Assembly (NCBI GenBank): GCA_001683825.1 | Contig: LXTR01000070.1 | Coordinates: 62,001-126,000, forward strand | Source: Flavobacteriaceae bacterium CP2B | GTDB lineage: Bacteria; Bacteroidota; Bacteroidia; Flavobacteriales; Flavobacteriaceae | Direction: 5' to 3' | DNA length: 64,000 bases | Shown here: piece by piece, positions 24,899-32,891 of the stretch | Position numbering within the stretch: position 1 is the stretch's first letter | Layout of the letters: every line of letters starts with the position of its first letter | Position numbers and translations under genes: made by a program | Notes under the pieces: model-generated | What the model was told of the DNA's origin: nothing | Database searches by the model: none | What the model saw: the letters and a program-made list of their open reading frames with translations, nothing else

Positions 24899-27352
24899 CT
24901 ATACGAGTTTCTTGGCATGTCTGACTTTCTGTTTGGTTATGGCAATATCAATCACTTCACTCATTTCAGTCACATAATGGAAGGTTAGCCCTTTCAGGTA
25001 TTCCGGCTTGATCTCGAGGATATCTTTGCGGTTATCCTCCGAGAGGATAATCTCCTTGATCCGCGCCCTTTTGGCCGCGAGTATTTTTTCCTTGATCCCT
25101 CCCACGGGCAAGACTTTTCCCCTAAGGGTAATCTCCCCGGTCATGGCCAGGCTTTTCTTTACCTTCCTTTGGGTGAAAAGGGACACCAGGGAGGTGAGCA
25201 TGGTAATCCCGGCACTGGGGCCGTCTTTAGGGGTTGCCCCTTCGGGGACGTGGATATGTACATTGTACTTGTCAAAAATCCCGATATCGATGCCAAAACG
25301 TTCGGCATTAGACTTGATATACTCCATGGCAATGGTGGCAGACTCCTTCATGACCTTCCCGAGGTTCCCCGTGATGTTCAGGTTTCCCTTACCCCTGGAG
25401 AGGATCGATTCTATAAAGAGGATATCGCCCCCTACGCTGGTCCAGGCAAGTCCTGTGACGACCCCGGCAATGTCATTGTTCTCGTACTTATCCCGTTCCA
25501 TGCGGGCAGGGCCCAGTACGGTTTCTATATCCGCATCGGTCACTTTTAGGTTGTATTCCTCTTCGATGGCAATGGATTTGGCGGCATGGCGCACCATTTT
25601 GGCCACCTGTTTTTCCAGGGACCTTACCCCAGACTCGCGGGTATACCCTTCAACGATCTTCTCCATTTGGCGTTTCCCGATCTTCAAATGCCGGGCCGTG
25701 AGGCCGTGCTCCTTGAGCTGTTTGGGCAGCAGGTGCCTTTTGGCGATTTCCACCTTTTCCTCTATGGTATAGCCGGTCACGTTGATGACCTCCATACGGT
25801 CCAGCAGGGCCGGCTGTATCCCGGAGAGGCTATTGGCCGTGGCGATAAACATCACCTTAGACAGGTCGTACCCCATTTCCAGGAAGTTATCGTAAAACTC
25901 GTTATTCTGTTCCGGGTCCAGTACCTCCAACATGGCCGAAGAGGGGTCTCCCTGGTAACTGCTGGAGAGTTTGTCGATCTCATCCAGGATAAAGACGGGG
26001 TTAGAAGTCCCCGCTTTTTTAATACTCTGTACGATACGCCCGGGCATGGCACCGATATAGGTTTTACGATGGCCGCGGATCTCGGCTTCATCCCGCAATC
26101 CTCCCAGCGACATGCGCACATACTCGCGCCCCAGGGCTTCCGCCACGGATTTCCCCAGGGACGTCTTCCCTACCCCGGGAGGGCCGTACAGGCAAAGAAT
26201 GGGCGACTTCATATCCTTGCGGAGTTTCAGCACCGCGAGGTATTCTATGATACGGCGCTTGACGTCTTCCAGTCCGTAATGATCCCGGTCCAGGATCTTT
26301 TGTGCCCTTTTCAGGTCGAATTTATCTTCCGAATACGATTCCCAGGGCAGGTCCAGGTAGAGGTCCAGGTAATTGCGCTGGATGGAATACTCTGCCACCT
26401 GCGGGTTCATGCGCTGCATTTTGGCCAGTTCCTTTTCAAAGTGCTCCTGTACCTTCTTACTCCATTTTTTGGTCCGGGCCTTTTCCTTCATCTCCTCGAT
26501 CTCCTCATCATAGGAAACCCCTCCGAGTTCCTCCTGTATGGTTTTCATCTGCTGATGGAGGAAATACTCGCGCTGCTGCTGGTCCATATCGCTGCGCACC
26601 TTCGACTGGATATCGTTCTTCAATTCCAGCTTCTGCATCTCTACATTCATGTACTTCAGCGTGGCCAGGGCGCGCTCCTGCAGGTCATCAATCTCGAGTA
26701 GCGCCTGTTTTTCGCTGACCGAAAGGTTGAGGTTGGAGGATACGAAGTTGATCAGGAACGAATTGCTCTGGATATTCTTGATGGCGAAAGAGGCTTCACT
26801 CGGGATATTAGGGTTATCGCGGATTATCCGTATGGCCAATTCCTTGATGGAATCAATGATGGCCAGGAATTCCTGATCTCCCTTCAGCGGCCTGATCTCG
26901 TCCACTTCGCGCACAGTTGCCGTCATATAAGGTTTTTCGGTAAGCACCTCAGCGATTTTAAAACGCTTCTTCCCCTGTATGATCACGGTCGTATTCCCAT
27001 CGGGCATTTGCAGCACCCGCAGGATGCGGGCCACGGTCCCTACCGTATTGATATCCTTAATCCCCGGGTCTTCGGTCTCTTCGTCTTTCTGCGATACCAC
27101 CCCGATAACCTTACTGCCATTATTGGCATATTTGATCAGATTGATGGATTTATCCCTGCCGGCAGTAATGGGAATCACCACGCCAGGAAACAATACCGTA
27201 TTGCGCAAGGGTAGTATGGGTAGGGTCTCCGGCACATCCTCCCTGTTCATTTCCTCTTCGTCTTCCGGGGTGAGCAATGGAATCAATTCCGATTCCGCAT
27301 CCAGGCTTTCAAGCGACAAATTGTCAAAGTTTATAAATTTAGTATCTCCCAT
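24899..27352 (-). CDS. lon: Lon ATP-dependent endopeptidase (LonA)
   Basis: 817 residues. N-terminal substrate-binding domain begins at [19 protein letters not shown] (about residue 43), AAA+ module has Walker [14 protein letters not shown] (about 391-403) and Walker B FILDEIDK, and the C-terminal protease has the Ser in PKDGPSAGI (about 710) with the Lys in [12 protein letters not shown]. It degrades damaged and regulatory cytoplasmic proteins. Divergent from the ECF sigma gene at 27571; the 218-base intergenic region shows no clear heat-shock element. Downstream terminator at 24830-24861. Confidence 0.97.
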   Translation of the reverse strand: MGDTKFINFDNLSLESLDAESELIPLLTPEDEEEMNREDVPETLPILPLRNTVLFPGVVIPITAGRDKSINLIKYANNGSKVIGVVSQKDEETEDPGIKDINTVGTVARILRVLQMPDGNTTVIIQGKKRFKIAEVLTEKPYMTATVREVDEIRPLKGDQEFLAIIDSIKELAIRIIRDNPNIPSEASFAIKNIQSNSFLINFVSSNLNLSVSEKQALLEIDDLQERALATLKYMNVEMQKLELKNDIQSKVRSDMDQQQREYFLHQQMKTIQEELGGVSYDEEIEEMKEKARTKKWSKKVQEHFEKELAKMQRMNPQVAEYSIQRNYLDLYLDLPWESYSEDKFDLKRAQKILDRDHYGLEDVKRRIIEYLAVLKLRKDMKSPILCLYGPPGVGKTSLGKSVAEALGREYVRMSLGGLRDEAEIRGHRKTYIGAMPGRIVQSIKKAGTSNPVFILDEIDKLSSSYQGDPSSAMLEVLDPEQNNEFYDNFLEMGYDLSKVMFIATANSLSGIQPALLDRMEVINVTGYTIEEKVEIAKRHLLPKQLKEHGLTARHLKIGKRQMEKIVEGYTRESGVRSLEKQVAKMVRHAAKSIAIEEEYNLKVTDADIETVLGPARMERDKYENNDIAGVVTGLAWTSVGGDILFIESILSRGKGNLNITGNLGKVMKESATIAMEYIKSNAERFGIDIGIFDKYNVHIHVPEGATPKDGPSAGITMLTSLVSLFTQRKVKKSLAMTGEITLRGKVLPVGGIKEKILAAKRARIKEIILSEDNRKDILEIKPEYLKGLTFHYVTEMSEVIDIAITKQKVRHAKKLV

Positions 27353-27522
27353 AGGTCTCTATATCGGTCATTCTGTCATCAGACAGCACCTTTTCTGTAA
27401 TTACAATTCCTTTATCGGTCCAGACCAGCCCCTGTTTATCAGCAGGTAAGGGAAGAAATCCCAGGGCCAGTCACCTCTAAAAGACAATTCTTATGCCAAG
27501 GATAGAAAAATAACTCCAAAAC

Positions 27523-27550
27523 TGTAACAATCCGTACTTTGGGTCATCTA
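27523..27550 (+). promoter_or_regulatory. Candidate ECF-type promoter of the sigma/anti-sigma operon
   Basis: TGTAACAA (27523-27530), 17 bases, CTA (27548-27550), 20 bases before the start codon. The same elements with the same spacing precede the other ECF gene (53051-53078), which suggests autoregulation. Two examples only. Confidence 0.4.
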
Positions 27551-27570
27551 TTAGACAAACATTACACTTT

Positions 27571-28122
27571 TTGAGCCAGTTTAGTGTACATACGGATGAC
27601 CTGTTGAGGTCGTGCCAGGAAGGCAATCCCAGTGCCCAGATGGAGCTTTACAACCGGTATTACAAAGCCATGTACAACACGGCCCTCAGGATTGTAAAAG
27701 ACTCCATGGAAGCGGAAGACATCATGCAGGAATCCTTTTTAAGTGCCTTTACAAAACTGGACACTTTTAAAGGGGAGGTAACCTTCGGGGCCTGGCTGAA
27801 GCGCATAGTGGTGAACAATAGTATCTATCATTACCGGAAGCAACAAAGAAAAAATGAGGTGGGCCTGGACGGAGTACTATACAAGGTCGAAGATAACGAT
27901 GTGGCTGCCGAAGATCATGGCACGACAGAACTGAAGGCTCAAAAAGTGCTGGAGGCCATGAAAAAATTAAAAGACAACTACAGAGTTTCTTTGACCTTAC
28001 ATTTGATTGAGGGCTATGATTACGAGGAGGTCAGTAGTATTATGGATATCAGCTATGCCAATTGCAGGACAATGATCTCCAGGGCCAAGGAAAGTTTACG
28101 AAAAAAATTGAATCTCACTTGA
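27571..28122 (+). CDS. ECF-family RNA polymerase sigma factor
   Basis: 183 residues, start TTG 27571 because the conserved region 2 begins well before the first ATG. Region 2 (LYNRYYKAMYNTALRIVKDSMEAEDIMQESFL) and region 4 with a C-terminal helix-turn-helix (YEEVSSIMDISYANCRTMISRAKE) are separated by a short linker, as in extracytoplasmic function sigma factors. First gene of a four-gene unit with a membrane anti-sigma-like protein and two secreted repeat proteins, so it probably responds to an envelope signal and drives its own operon. Next gene starts 3 bases later. Confidence 0.92.
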   Translation: MSQFSVHTDDLLRSCQEGNPSAQMELYNRYYKAMYNTALRIVKDSMEAEDIMQESFLSAFTKLDTFKGEVTFGAWLKRIVVNNSIYHYRKQQRKNEVGLDGVLYKVEDNDVAAEDHGTTELKAQKVLEAMKKLKDNYRVSLTLHLIEGYDYEEVSSIMDISYANCRTMISRAKESLRKKLNLT

Positions 28123-28125
28123 CGT

Positions 28126-28689
28126 ATGAAAAAGGAACCATTAGAATCACTTTTCCGGGAATTGCACGGGTCTTTCGATACCGTGGAACCAAGGAGCGGG
28201 CATCAGCAACGGTTTATGGAAAAACTGCAGGCCGAAAGGAAAGGCGGGCTTCCCGAAAGTCCGGGCCGGAACCCATGGTGGAAACACCTGTCTATAGCGG
28301 CCTCTGTTGCCGTCCTGGTCATGCTGGGGCTAAAGCTGCTTATCCCGGCACCTACCGTAGCACAACAGGTAGCTAACATCTCCCCGGAAGTTTCCCAAAC
28401 CGAGTTTTACTTCGCCAGCCTGATAGAGGACCAGGTACGGCAGCTGGAAAGCGAGAGCAGTCCCGAAACGCAACAACTGGTGGACGACACCCTCCGCCAA
28501 CTGAAAAAACTGGAAACCAGCTATCGGCAAATGGAACAGGACCTGCTCCGGGGGGGTGACAGCAAACTGATACTGGGTGCCATGATCACCAATTTCCAGA
28601 CGCGGATAGCACTGCTGCAGGAGGTATTGGACAAAATAACACATATTAAAGAAACAAATTCCTACGATAATGAAAACTACAGTATTTAG
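28126..28689 (+). CDS. Putative membrane anti-sigma factor
   Basis: 187 residues. Short acidic cytoplasmic N-terminus (about 1-44), one membrane helix (about 47-66, SIAASVAVLVMLGLKLLIP), then an extracytoplasmic helical domain rich in Gln/Glu with coiled-coil character (about 85-165). Position 3 bases after the ECF gene and this topology fit a single-pass anti-sigma factor. No zinc-binding ZAS motif (HxxxCxxC) is present, so it is a different class. Overlaps the next gene by 20 bases. Confidence 0.72.
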   Translation: MKKEPLESLFRELHGSFDTVEPRSGHQQRFMEKLQAERKGGLPESPGRNPWWKHLSIAASVAVLVMLGLKLLIPAPTVAQQVANISPEVSQTEFYFASLIEDQVRQLESESSPETQQLVDDTLRQLKKLETSYRQMEQDLLRGGDSKLILGAMITNFQTRIALLQEVLDKITHIKETNSYDNENYSI

Positions 28690-29767
28690 AAGTACCCTGC
28701 TAGCCTTGCTGTTCCTGGCTCCCCCGGCCCTGGCGGCCCATGATGGATCCCTGAACGGCCGGTATAAGAAGGAGAAAACCATCAGAAAAGAGTACAGGGT
28801 AAACCCCGATGCCCTGCTGAAAGTGATCAACAGCTACGGCAACCTTACCCTGACCTCCTGGAACGAGGACCGGGTACTTATAGAGGTTCAGATAAAAACC
28901 AGCGGGGATAATGAGGACAGGGTGCAGGAGAAACTGGATGAGATCACCGTTGATTTCGACGCCAGTCCTTCCATGGTATCAGCCAGGACCATCTTTGATG
29001 CCAATCGCGGGGGCTGGAACTGGAACTGGGGAAGGCGCAACAATGTGAACATGCAGGTGAACTACACCATCAAACTCCCTGTCAAGAACAATGTGCACCT
29101 GGACAATGACTACGGGAATATCGTCCTGGACCGCATAGACGGGCATGCCAAGATCAGCTGTGACTACGGCCGGCTCGAAATAGGGGAACTCCGGGGCCGC
29201 AACAACCAGCTGAGCTTTGATTACACCTCCAAGTCCAGTTTCGGCTATATCAACAGTGCATCGATCTCGGCCGACTATTCCGGCTTCAGCATCGCGAAAG
29301 CAGGCGACCTCAACATCACCGCGGATTACACCAACAGCAGCATCGGCCAAATGGGCAACCTGACCTACTCCAGCGACTACGGCACCCTGGAAATACAGGA
29401 GGCACAAAACGTCAAAGGGCAAGGCGACTACATCAATGTGCAGTTGGGAACGGTACACGGGAATGTCGACATCCGGGCCGACTACGGTTCCCTGGAAATC
29501 CGGAAAATGGCCGCGGATGCGGGCAACCTCCACATCCAGACCGACTACACCGGCGTGAAGATCGGTTACGTGCCCCAGTACCATTTTGATTTTGAGATCA
29601 GCACCGAATATGCCGATGTGCGGGGCAAGGAAAACTTTGAAGTGAACATCAGCCAGGAAAAATCCAAAGAACGCTACTACAAAGGGTACCACGGACAGGC
29701 CAATTCGGGCAAAATGGTATCTGTACAAAGTGACTACGGGGATATTTCCTTTGAAATAATTAATTAA
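28670..29767 (+). CDS. Secreted DUF4097-type beta-helix repeat protein
   Basis: 365 residues with a signal peptide (about 1-22, ALLFLAPPALAA). From residue 140 onward there are about nine 18-22-residue units, each opening with an Asp-Tyr-Gly/Thr/Ser turn (DNDYGNIVL, CDYGRLEI, FDYTSKSS, ADYSGFSI, ADYTNSSI, SDYGTLEI, ADYGSLEI, TDYTGVKI, SDYGDISF). This pattern builds a right-handed beta-helix, as in DUF4097/GIN-like adhesin-type proteins. It is periplasmic or surface exposed, though no anchor is seen. Overlaps the anti-sigma gene and is followed by a second GIN protein 23 bases later. Confidence 0.82.
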   Translation: MKTTVFRSTLLALLFLAPPALAAHDGSLNGRYKKEKTIRKEYRVNPDALLKVINSYGNLTLTSWNEDRVLIEVQIKTSGDNEDRVQEKLDEITVDFDASPSMVSARTIFDANRGGWNWNWGRRNNVNMQVNYTIKLPVKNNVHLDNDYGNIVLDRIDGHAKISCDYGRLEIGELRGRNNQLSFDYTSKSSFGYINSASISADYSGFSIAKAGDLNITADYTNSSIGQMGNLTYSSDYGTLEIQEAQNVKGQGDYINVQLGTVHGNVDIRADYGSLEIRKMAADAGNLHIQTDYTGVKIGYVPQYHFDFEISTEYADVRGKENFEVNISQEKSKERYYKGYHGQANSGKMVSVQSDYGDISFEIIN

Positions 29768-29790
29768 CAACCTAATACACGAATACCACA

Positions 29791-30516
29791 ATGAAAAAAG
29801 CAGTTTTAATAGGATTGGCACTGTGCCTGGCAGGCACTGCCAATGCCCAATGGGGCAGGAAAATCAAGGGCAATGGCAACATGGTGACCATGGAGCGCTC
29901 TACAGGCGAATACGATGCCGTCTCCGTATCGGGGTCTTTTGACGTAGACCTGGTCGCCGGAACCGAAGGAAACGTAAAGGTCCGGGCAGAAGAAAACCTG
30001 CAGGAATGGATTGTCACGGAAGTCAAAGACGGGGAATTGATCATCAAAGTCAAGAACGGGGTCAACCTGAGGCCCTCATCCTGGAAGGACGGTTTCCAAA
30101 TTACGGTCCCCGTGGAAACTATCAATGCCATCTCCCTGGCCGGATCCGGGAACATTTCGGGGAAGACCACCCTCTCGGCCGATGAATTCACGACCAAACT
30201 CTCCGGGTCTGGCGATATGAGCCTCGAGGTGGAAAGCAATGGCCTCAACGCCAGCATGTCCGGTTCGGGCGATATCAACCTCAGGGGGCATGCCAACCGC
30301 TTCTATGTGCAAATATCGGGGTCTGGGGATGTAGACGCCTATGAATTAGAAGCGGAAGAAGTAGACGCCAATATTTCAGGGTCTGCCGATATACTGGTGA
30401 ATGTCACCCAATTGCTAAAGGCACGCGTTTCGGGTTCGGGCGACATCCATTACCGGGGCAATCCTGCCAAAATAGACAGCAAAGTCTCTGGTTCCGGTTC
30501 TATCTCGAAGGGATAG
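29791..30516 (+). CDS. Secreted head-GIN-domain protein (DUF2807)
   Basis: 241 residues, signal peptide about 1-19 (LALCLAGTANAQ). The N-terminal head domain is followed by a ladder of eight roughly 20-residue units carrying SGS/GSGD (SVSGSFDV, LAGSGNIS, LSGSGDMS, MSGSGDIN, ISGSGDVD, ISGSADIL, VSGSGDIH, VSGSGSIS), the signature of the GIN/DUF2807 beta-helix. Such proteins occur widely in Bacteroidota next to ECF or PspC-type regulators; function is unknown, with surface adhesion or envelope sensing proposed. Terminator follows. Confidence 0.9.
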   Translation: MKKAVLIGLALCLAGTANAQWGRKIKGNGNMVTMERSTGEYDAVSVSGSFDVDLVAGTEGNVKVRAEENLQEWIVTEVKDGELIIKVKNGVNLRPSSWKDGFQITVPVETINAISLAGSGNISGKTTLSADEFTTKLSGSGDMSLEVESNGLNASMSGSGDINLRGHANRFYVQISGSGDVDAYELEAEEVDANISGSADILVNVTQLLKARVSGSGDIHYRGNPAKIDSKVSGSGSISKG

Positions 30517-30544
30517 CCCCGCCAAAAATAACAAAGCGTTACAG

Positions 30545-30570
30545 AGCCTCCTTCCTCAGGGGGCTTTTTT
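30545..30570 (+). terminator. Intrinsic terminator of the ECF/GIN operon
   Basis: AGCCTCC (30545-30551), loop of 7, GGGGGCT (30559-30565) with one G-T pair, then six T. The stop codon of the convergent carrier gene lies in the loop. Confidence 0.75.
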
Positions 30571-31881
30571 GCGCACCTGCCGCAGCAAAAAGACGCCCAA
30601 CAGAAAAAAAAGCCCCAGGAATATGGTGGCATTGCGCATGCTCCCCGTAAACTGGGCCACGGCCCCGTACAGGAAGGTGCCTATGACTATCCCTATCTTT
30701 TCGGCGACGTCATAGAAACTAAAAAAAGACGCAGTATCGGTGGTCGGTGGCAAAAACTTGGAATAGGTAGAACGGGAGAGTGCCTGTATCCCCCCCATGA
30801 CCAATCCGACACAGGCCGCGGCAATATAGAAATCCATCGGTGTTACCACAAAATAGGCGTAGATGCAGATCGCAACCCAGAACATGTTGATCACCGTCAG
30901 GGTACGGATATTGCCAAAGGCGGTCGAAGCCCTGGCGGTAAAGGTGGCCCCCAGGATGGCCAGCAGCTGTATCACCAGGATACTGATAATGAGCCCGGTG
31001 GTACGTTCTCCGTCGGAGCCCCACGAAATCTCCTCCTCCCCAAAATAGGTGGCTATCAGCATGACGGTCTGTACCGCCATGCTATAGACAAAAAAGGCCA
31101 GGAGGTAGCGTTTCAACCTGACTTCGGTACCCAGTTGCCGCCAGACAAGGCGAAGTTCCCGAAAGCCGTTGAGCACCACGTGCTCCCGTTCCCCCTCCTT
31201 CTTGTAGCCTTGGGGCAGGTGAAAAAAAGTGTATTGGCTGAAAAGGATCCACCAGATCCCCACCGATACAAAGGAATAGCGCATGGCCGTGAGTTCGGCT
31301 GCTTCCCCTGCATCTCCTTCAATGCCAAAAACCCCGGGTTTCATCACCATGGCCAGGTTGACCAGGAGTAAAAGGACACTGCCGATGTACCCCATGGAAA
31401 AACCGCGGGCACTTACCGCATCCTGTTGCTCTTTGAAAGCAATATCAGGGAGATAGGAGTTATTGATGGCAAAACTCACCCAGAAACCTACCAGCCCGAA
31501 AAAATAGCAAACCAGGCCCAGGTAGATATGATGCAGGGAAAACCAGTAAAGGCCAATACAGGAAAGGCCGCCCAGGTAGCAAAAGAACTTCATAAAGACC
31601 TTCTTGTTACCCATATAGTCTGCAATCCCCGATAGCAAAGGGGTAATGATCGCGATAAACAAAAAGGCCGCCGAGGTCACGTAACTGATCAGGGGTGCCC
31701 GGGCGATCTCGCCCCCGAATACCGCCACCTTTTCCACCCCGGCAACCCGGAACAAAGCCCCGTAGAAGATAGGAAAGATGGCAGAAGCGATGACCAGGCT
31801 ATATACAGAATTGGCCCAGTCATAGAAGGCCCATGCGTTGAGCAGCTTACGGCTGCCTTTAATTGCCCAAACTCGTCCCAT
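30556..31881 (-). CDS. UMF1-family MFS transporter (Atg22-like)
   Basis: 441 residues, about 12 membrane helices. The N-terminus KLLNAWAFYDWANSVYSLV is characteristic of the UMF1/Atg22 family (unknown major facilitators; yeast Atg22 exports amino acids from the vacuole). Loop motifs such as ALSRSTYSKFLPP fit MFS. Start ATG 31881 directly follows the T tract of a hairpin (31893-31917), leaving no room for a leader unless transcription reads through from the M48 gene. Substrate unknown. Confidence 0.85.
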   Translation of the reverse strand: MGRVWAIKGSRKLLNAWAFYDWANSVYSLVIASAIFPIFYGALFRVAGVEKVAVFGGEIARAPLISYVTSAAFLFIAIITPLLSGIADYMGNKKVFMKFFCYLGGLSCIGLYWFSLHHIYLGLVCYFFGLVGFWVSFAINNSYLPDIAFKEQQDAVSARGFSMGYIGSVLLLLVNLAMVMKPGVFGIEGDAGEAAELTAMRYSFVSVGIWWILFSQYTFFHLPQGYKKEGEREHVVLNGFRELRLVWRQLGTEVRLKRYLLAFFVYSMAVQTVMLIATYFGEEEISWGSDGERTTGLIISILVIQLLAILGATFTARASTAFGNIRTLTVINMFWVAICIYAYFVVTPMDFYIAAACVGLVMGGIQALSRSTYSKFLPPTTDTASFFSFYDVAEKIGIVIGTFLYGAVAQFTGSMRNATIFLGLFFLLGVFLLRQVRKKAP

Positions 31882-31917
31882 AATAAAAAATAAAGCTGCT
31901 CCCGCCGGGAACAGCTT
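31881..31917 (-). terminator. Terminator-like hairpin abutting the UMF1-family start codon
   Basis: Minus strand AAGCTGTTCCC-GGC-GGGAGCAGCTT (31893-31917, one mismatch) followed by TATTTTTTATTA and then ATG (31879-31881). It would end the M48 transcript, yet its tail touches the next gene's start codon. Confidence 0.7.
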
Positions 31918-31951
31918 GCTGTTTTTGTATGTCAGCCCCTTTGAACTGCCA

Positions 31952-32761
31952 CTATTTAAATGTTGTCACCCCGAATTTTTTCGCTTCTTCCCGGGCCAGG
32001 GGAGCCCATTCGGTTAAATTTTGTATCCGCGTCTCATTGGAAGGGTGGGTGCTTAGAAATTCCGGAGGGGCCTGTCCGCCTGCATTGGCCTGCATCCGCC
32101 TCCACAAGTTGGCAGCCTCGTCCGGGTTGTAGCCGGCAATGGCCATGATTTGGAGACCGATACGGTCGGCCTCCGTTTCGTGGCTACGGCTAAAGGGCAA
32201 CATCACCCCTACGGTTGAACCAATGCCATAGGCCTGGTTGAACATATTGCGTTTTTCCGGGTCCTGCAAGGCAATATTTCCCGCTACCGCCCCTAGTTGT
32301 TGCAGGGTACCCGCACTCATGCGCTGCGCCCCATGGTCTGCCAGGGCATGCGCTACTTCGTGCCCCATGACCACGGCTACCCCAGCTTCTCCCTGGCATA
32401 TGGGAAGGATCCCGGTGTAAAAAACTATCTTGCCCCCGGGCATGCACCAGGCATTCACGGTACTGTCGTTTACCAGGTTGTATTCCCATTGGTAGTCCTT
32501 GAGGTAGCCGGGATATCCGTTCGCGTTGAGCCATCGTTCGGCCGCGGTGGCGATACGTTGTCCTACCTGGGTAATCATCCGGGCCTCTGCGGTGCCTTCC
32601 ACTACCTTGTTTTCTTTCAGGAATTCATCGTATTGATTGAATGCCATGGGGAAAATCTGGCTGTTGGGATAGAAGTTCAGTGTTTTCTGGCCTGTAAAAG
32701 GGTTGGTCTTACAGGCAGCCATCCCCAGGAAAACCAATACTACAAGTGCTGTTTTTTTCAT
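31952..32761 (-). CDS. M48-family zinc metalloprotease, lipoprotein
   Basis: 269 residues from ATG 32761. Lipobox GMAAC (about residues 13-17) marks a lipoprotein attached by Cys. The zinc motif is VVMGHEVAHALADHG (HEXXH, about 140-144) with the third ligand Glu in HETEADRIGLQIM downstream. Such short exported Oma1/LoiP/BepA-like proteases help quality control of the envelope. HPSNETRIQNL near the C-terminus is typical of the family. Downstream hairpin at 31881-31917. Confidence 0.9.
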   Translation of the reverse strand: MKKTALVVLVFLGMAACKTNPFTGQKTLNFYPNSQIFPMAFNQYDEFLKENKVVEGTAEARMITQVGQRIATAAERWLNANGYPGYLKDYQWEYNLVNDSTVNAWCMPGGKIVFYTGILPICQGEAGVAVVMGHEVAHALADHGAQRMSAGTLQQLGAVAGNIALQDPEKRNMFNQAYGIGSTVGVMLPFSRSHETEADRIGLQIMAIAGYNPDEAANLWRRMQANAGGQAPPEFLSTHPSNETRIQNLTEWAPLAREEAKKFGVTTFK

Positions 32762-32891
32762 AGTCTTAACCAAATTCGCATTTTGCCGATAGTGCTTGAA
32801 GGTGTTTGGCCCCGTTTCAGGATATCTTCTGAAGCTTCCCCACCCCGATGAAGAGGAAGGGGCATCCGATCAGCAGAAAATTATAAAAAAA

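Noticed and set aside
25586-26701. 371-codon plus-strand frame
   Set aside because: Antisense to lon; no recognisable protein features.
30121-30516. Tandem DNA repeat in the GIN gene
   Set aside because: The repeat exists at protein level (SGSGD) with divergent codons; it is not a recent DNA duplication.
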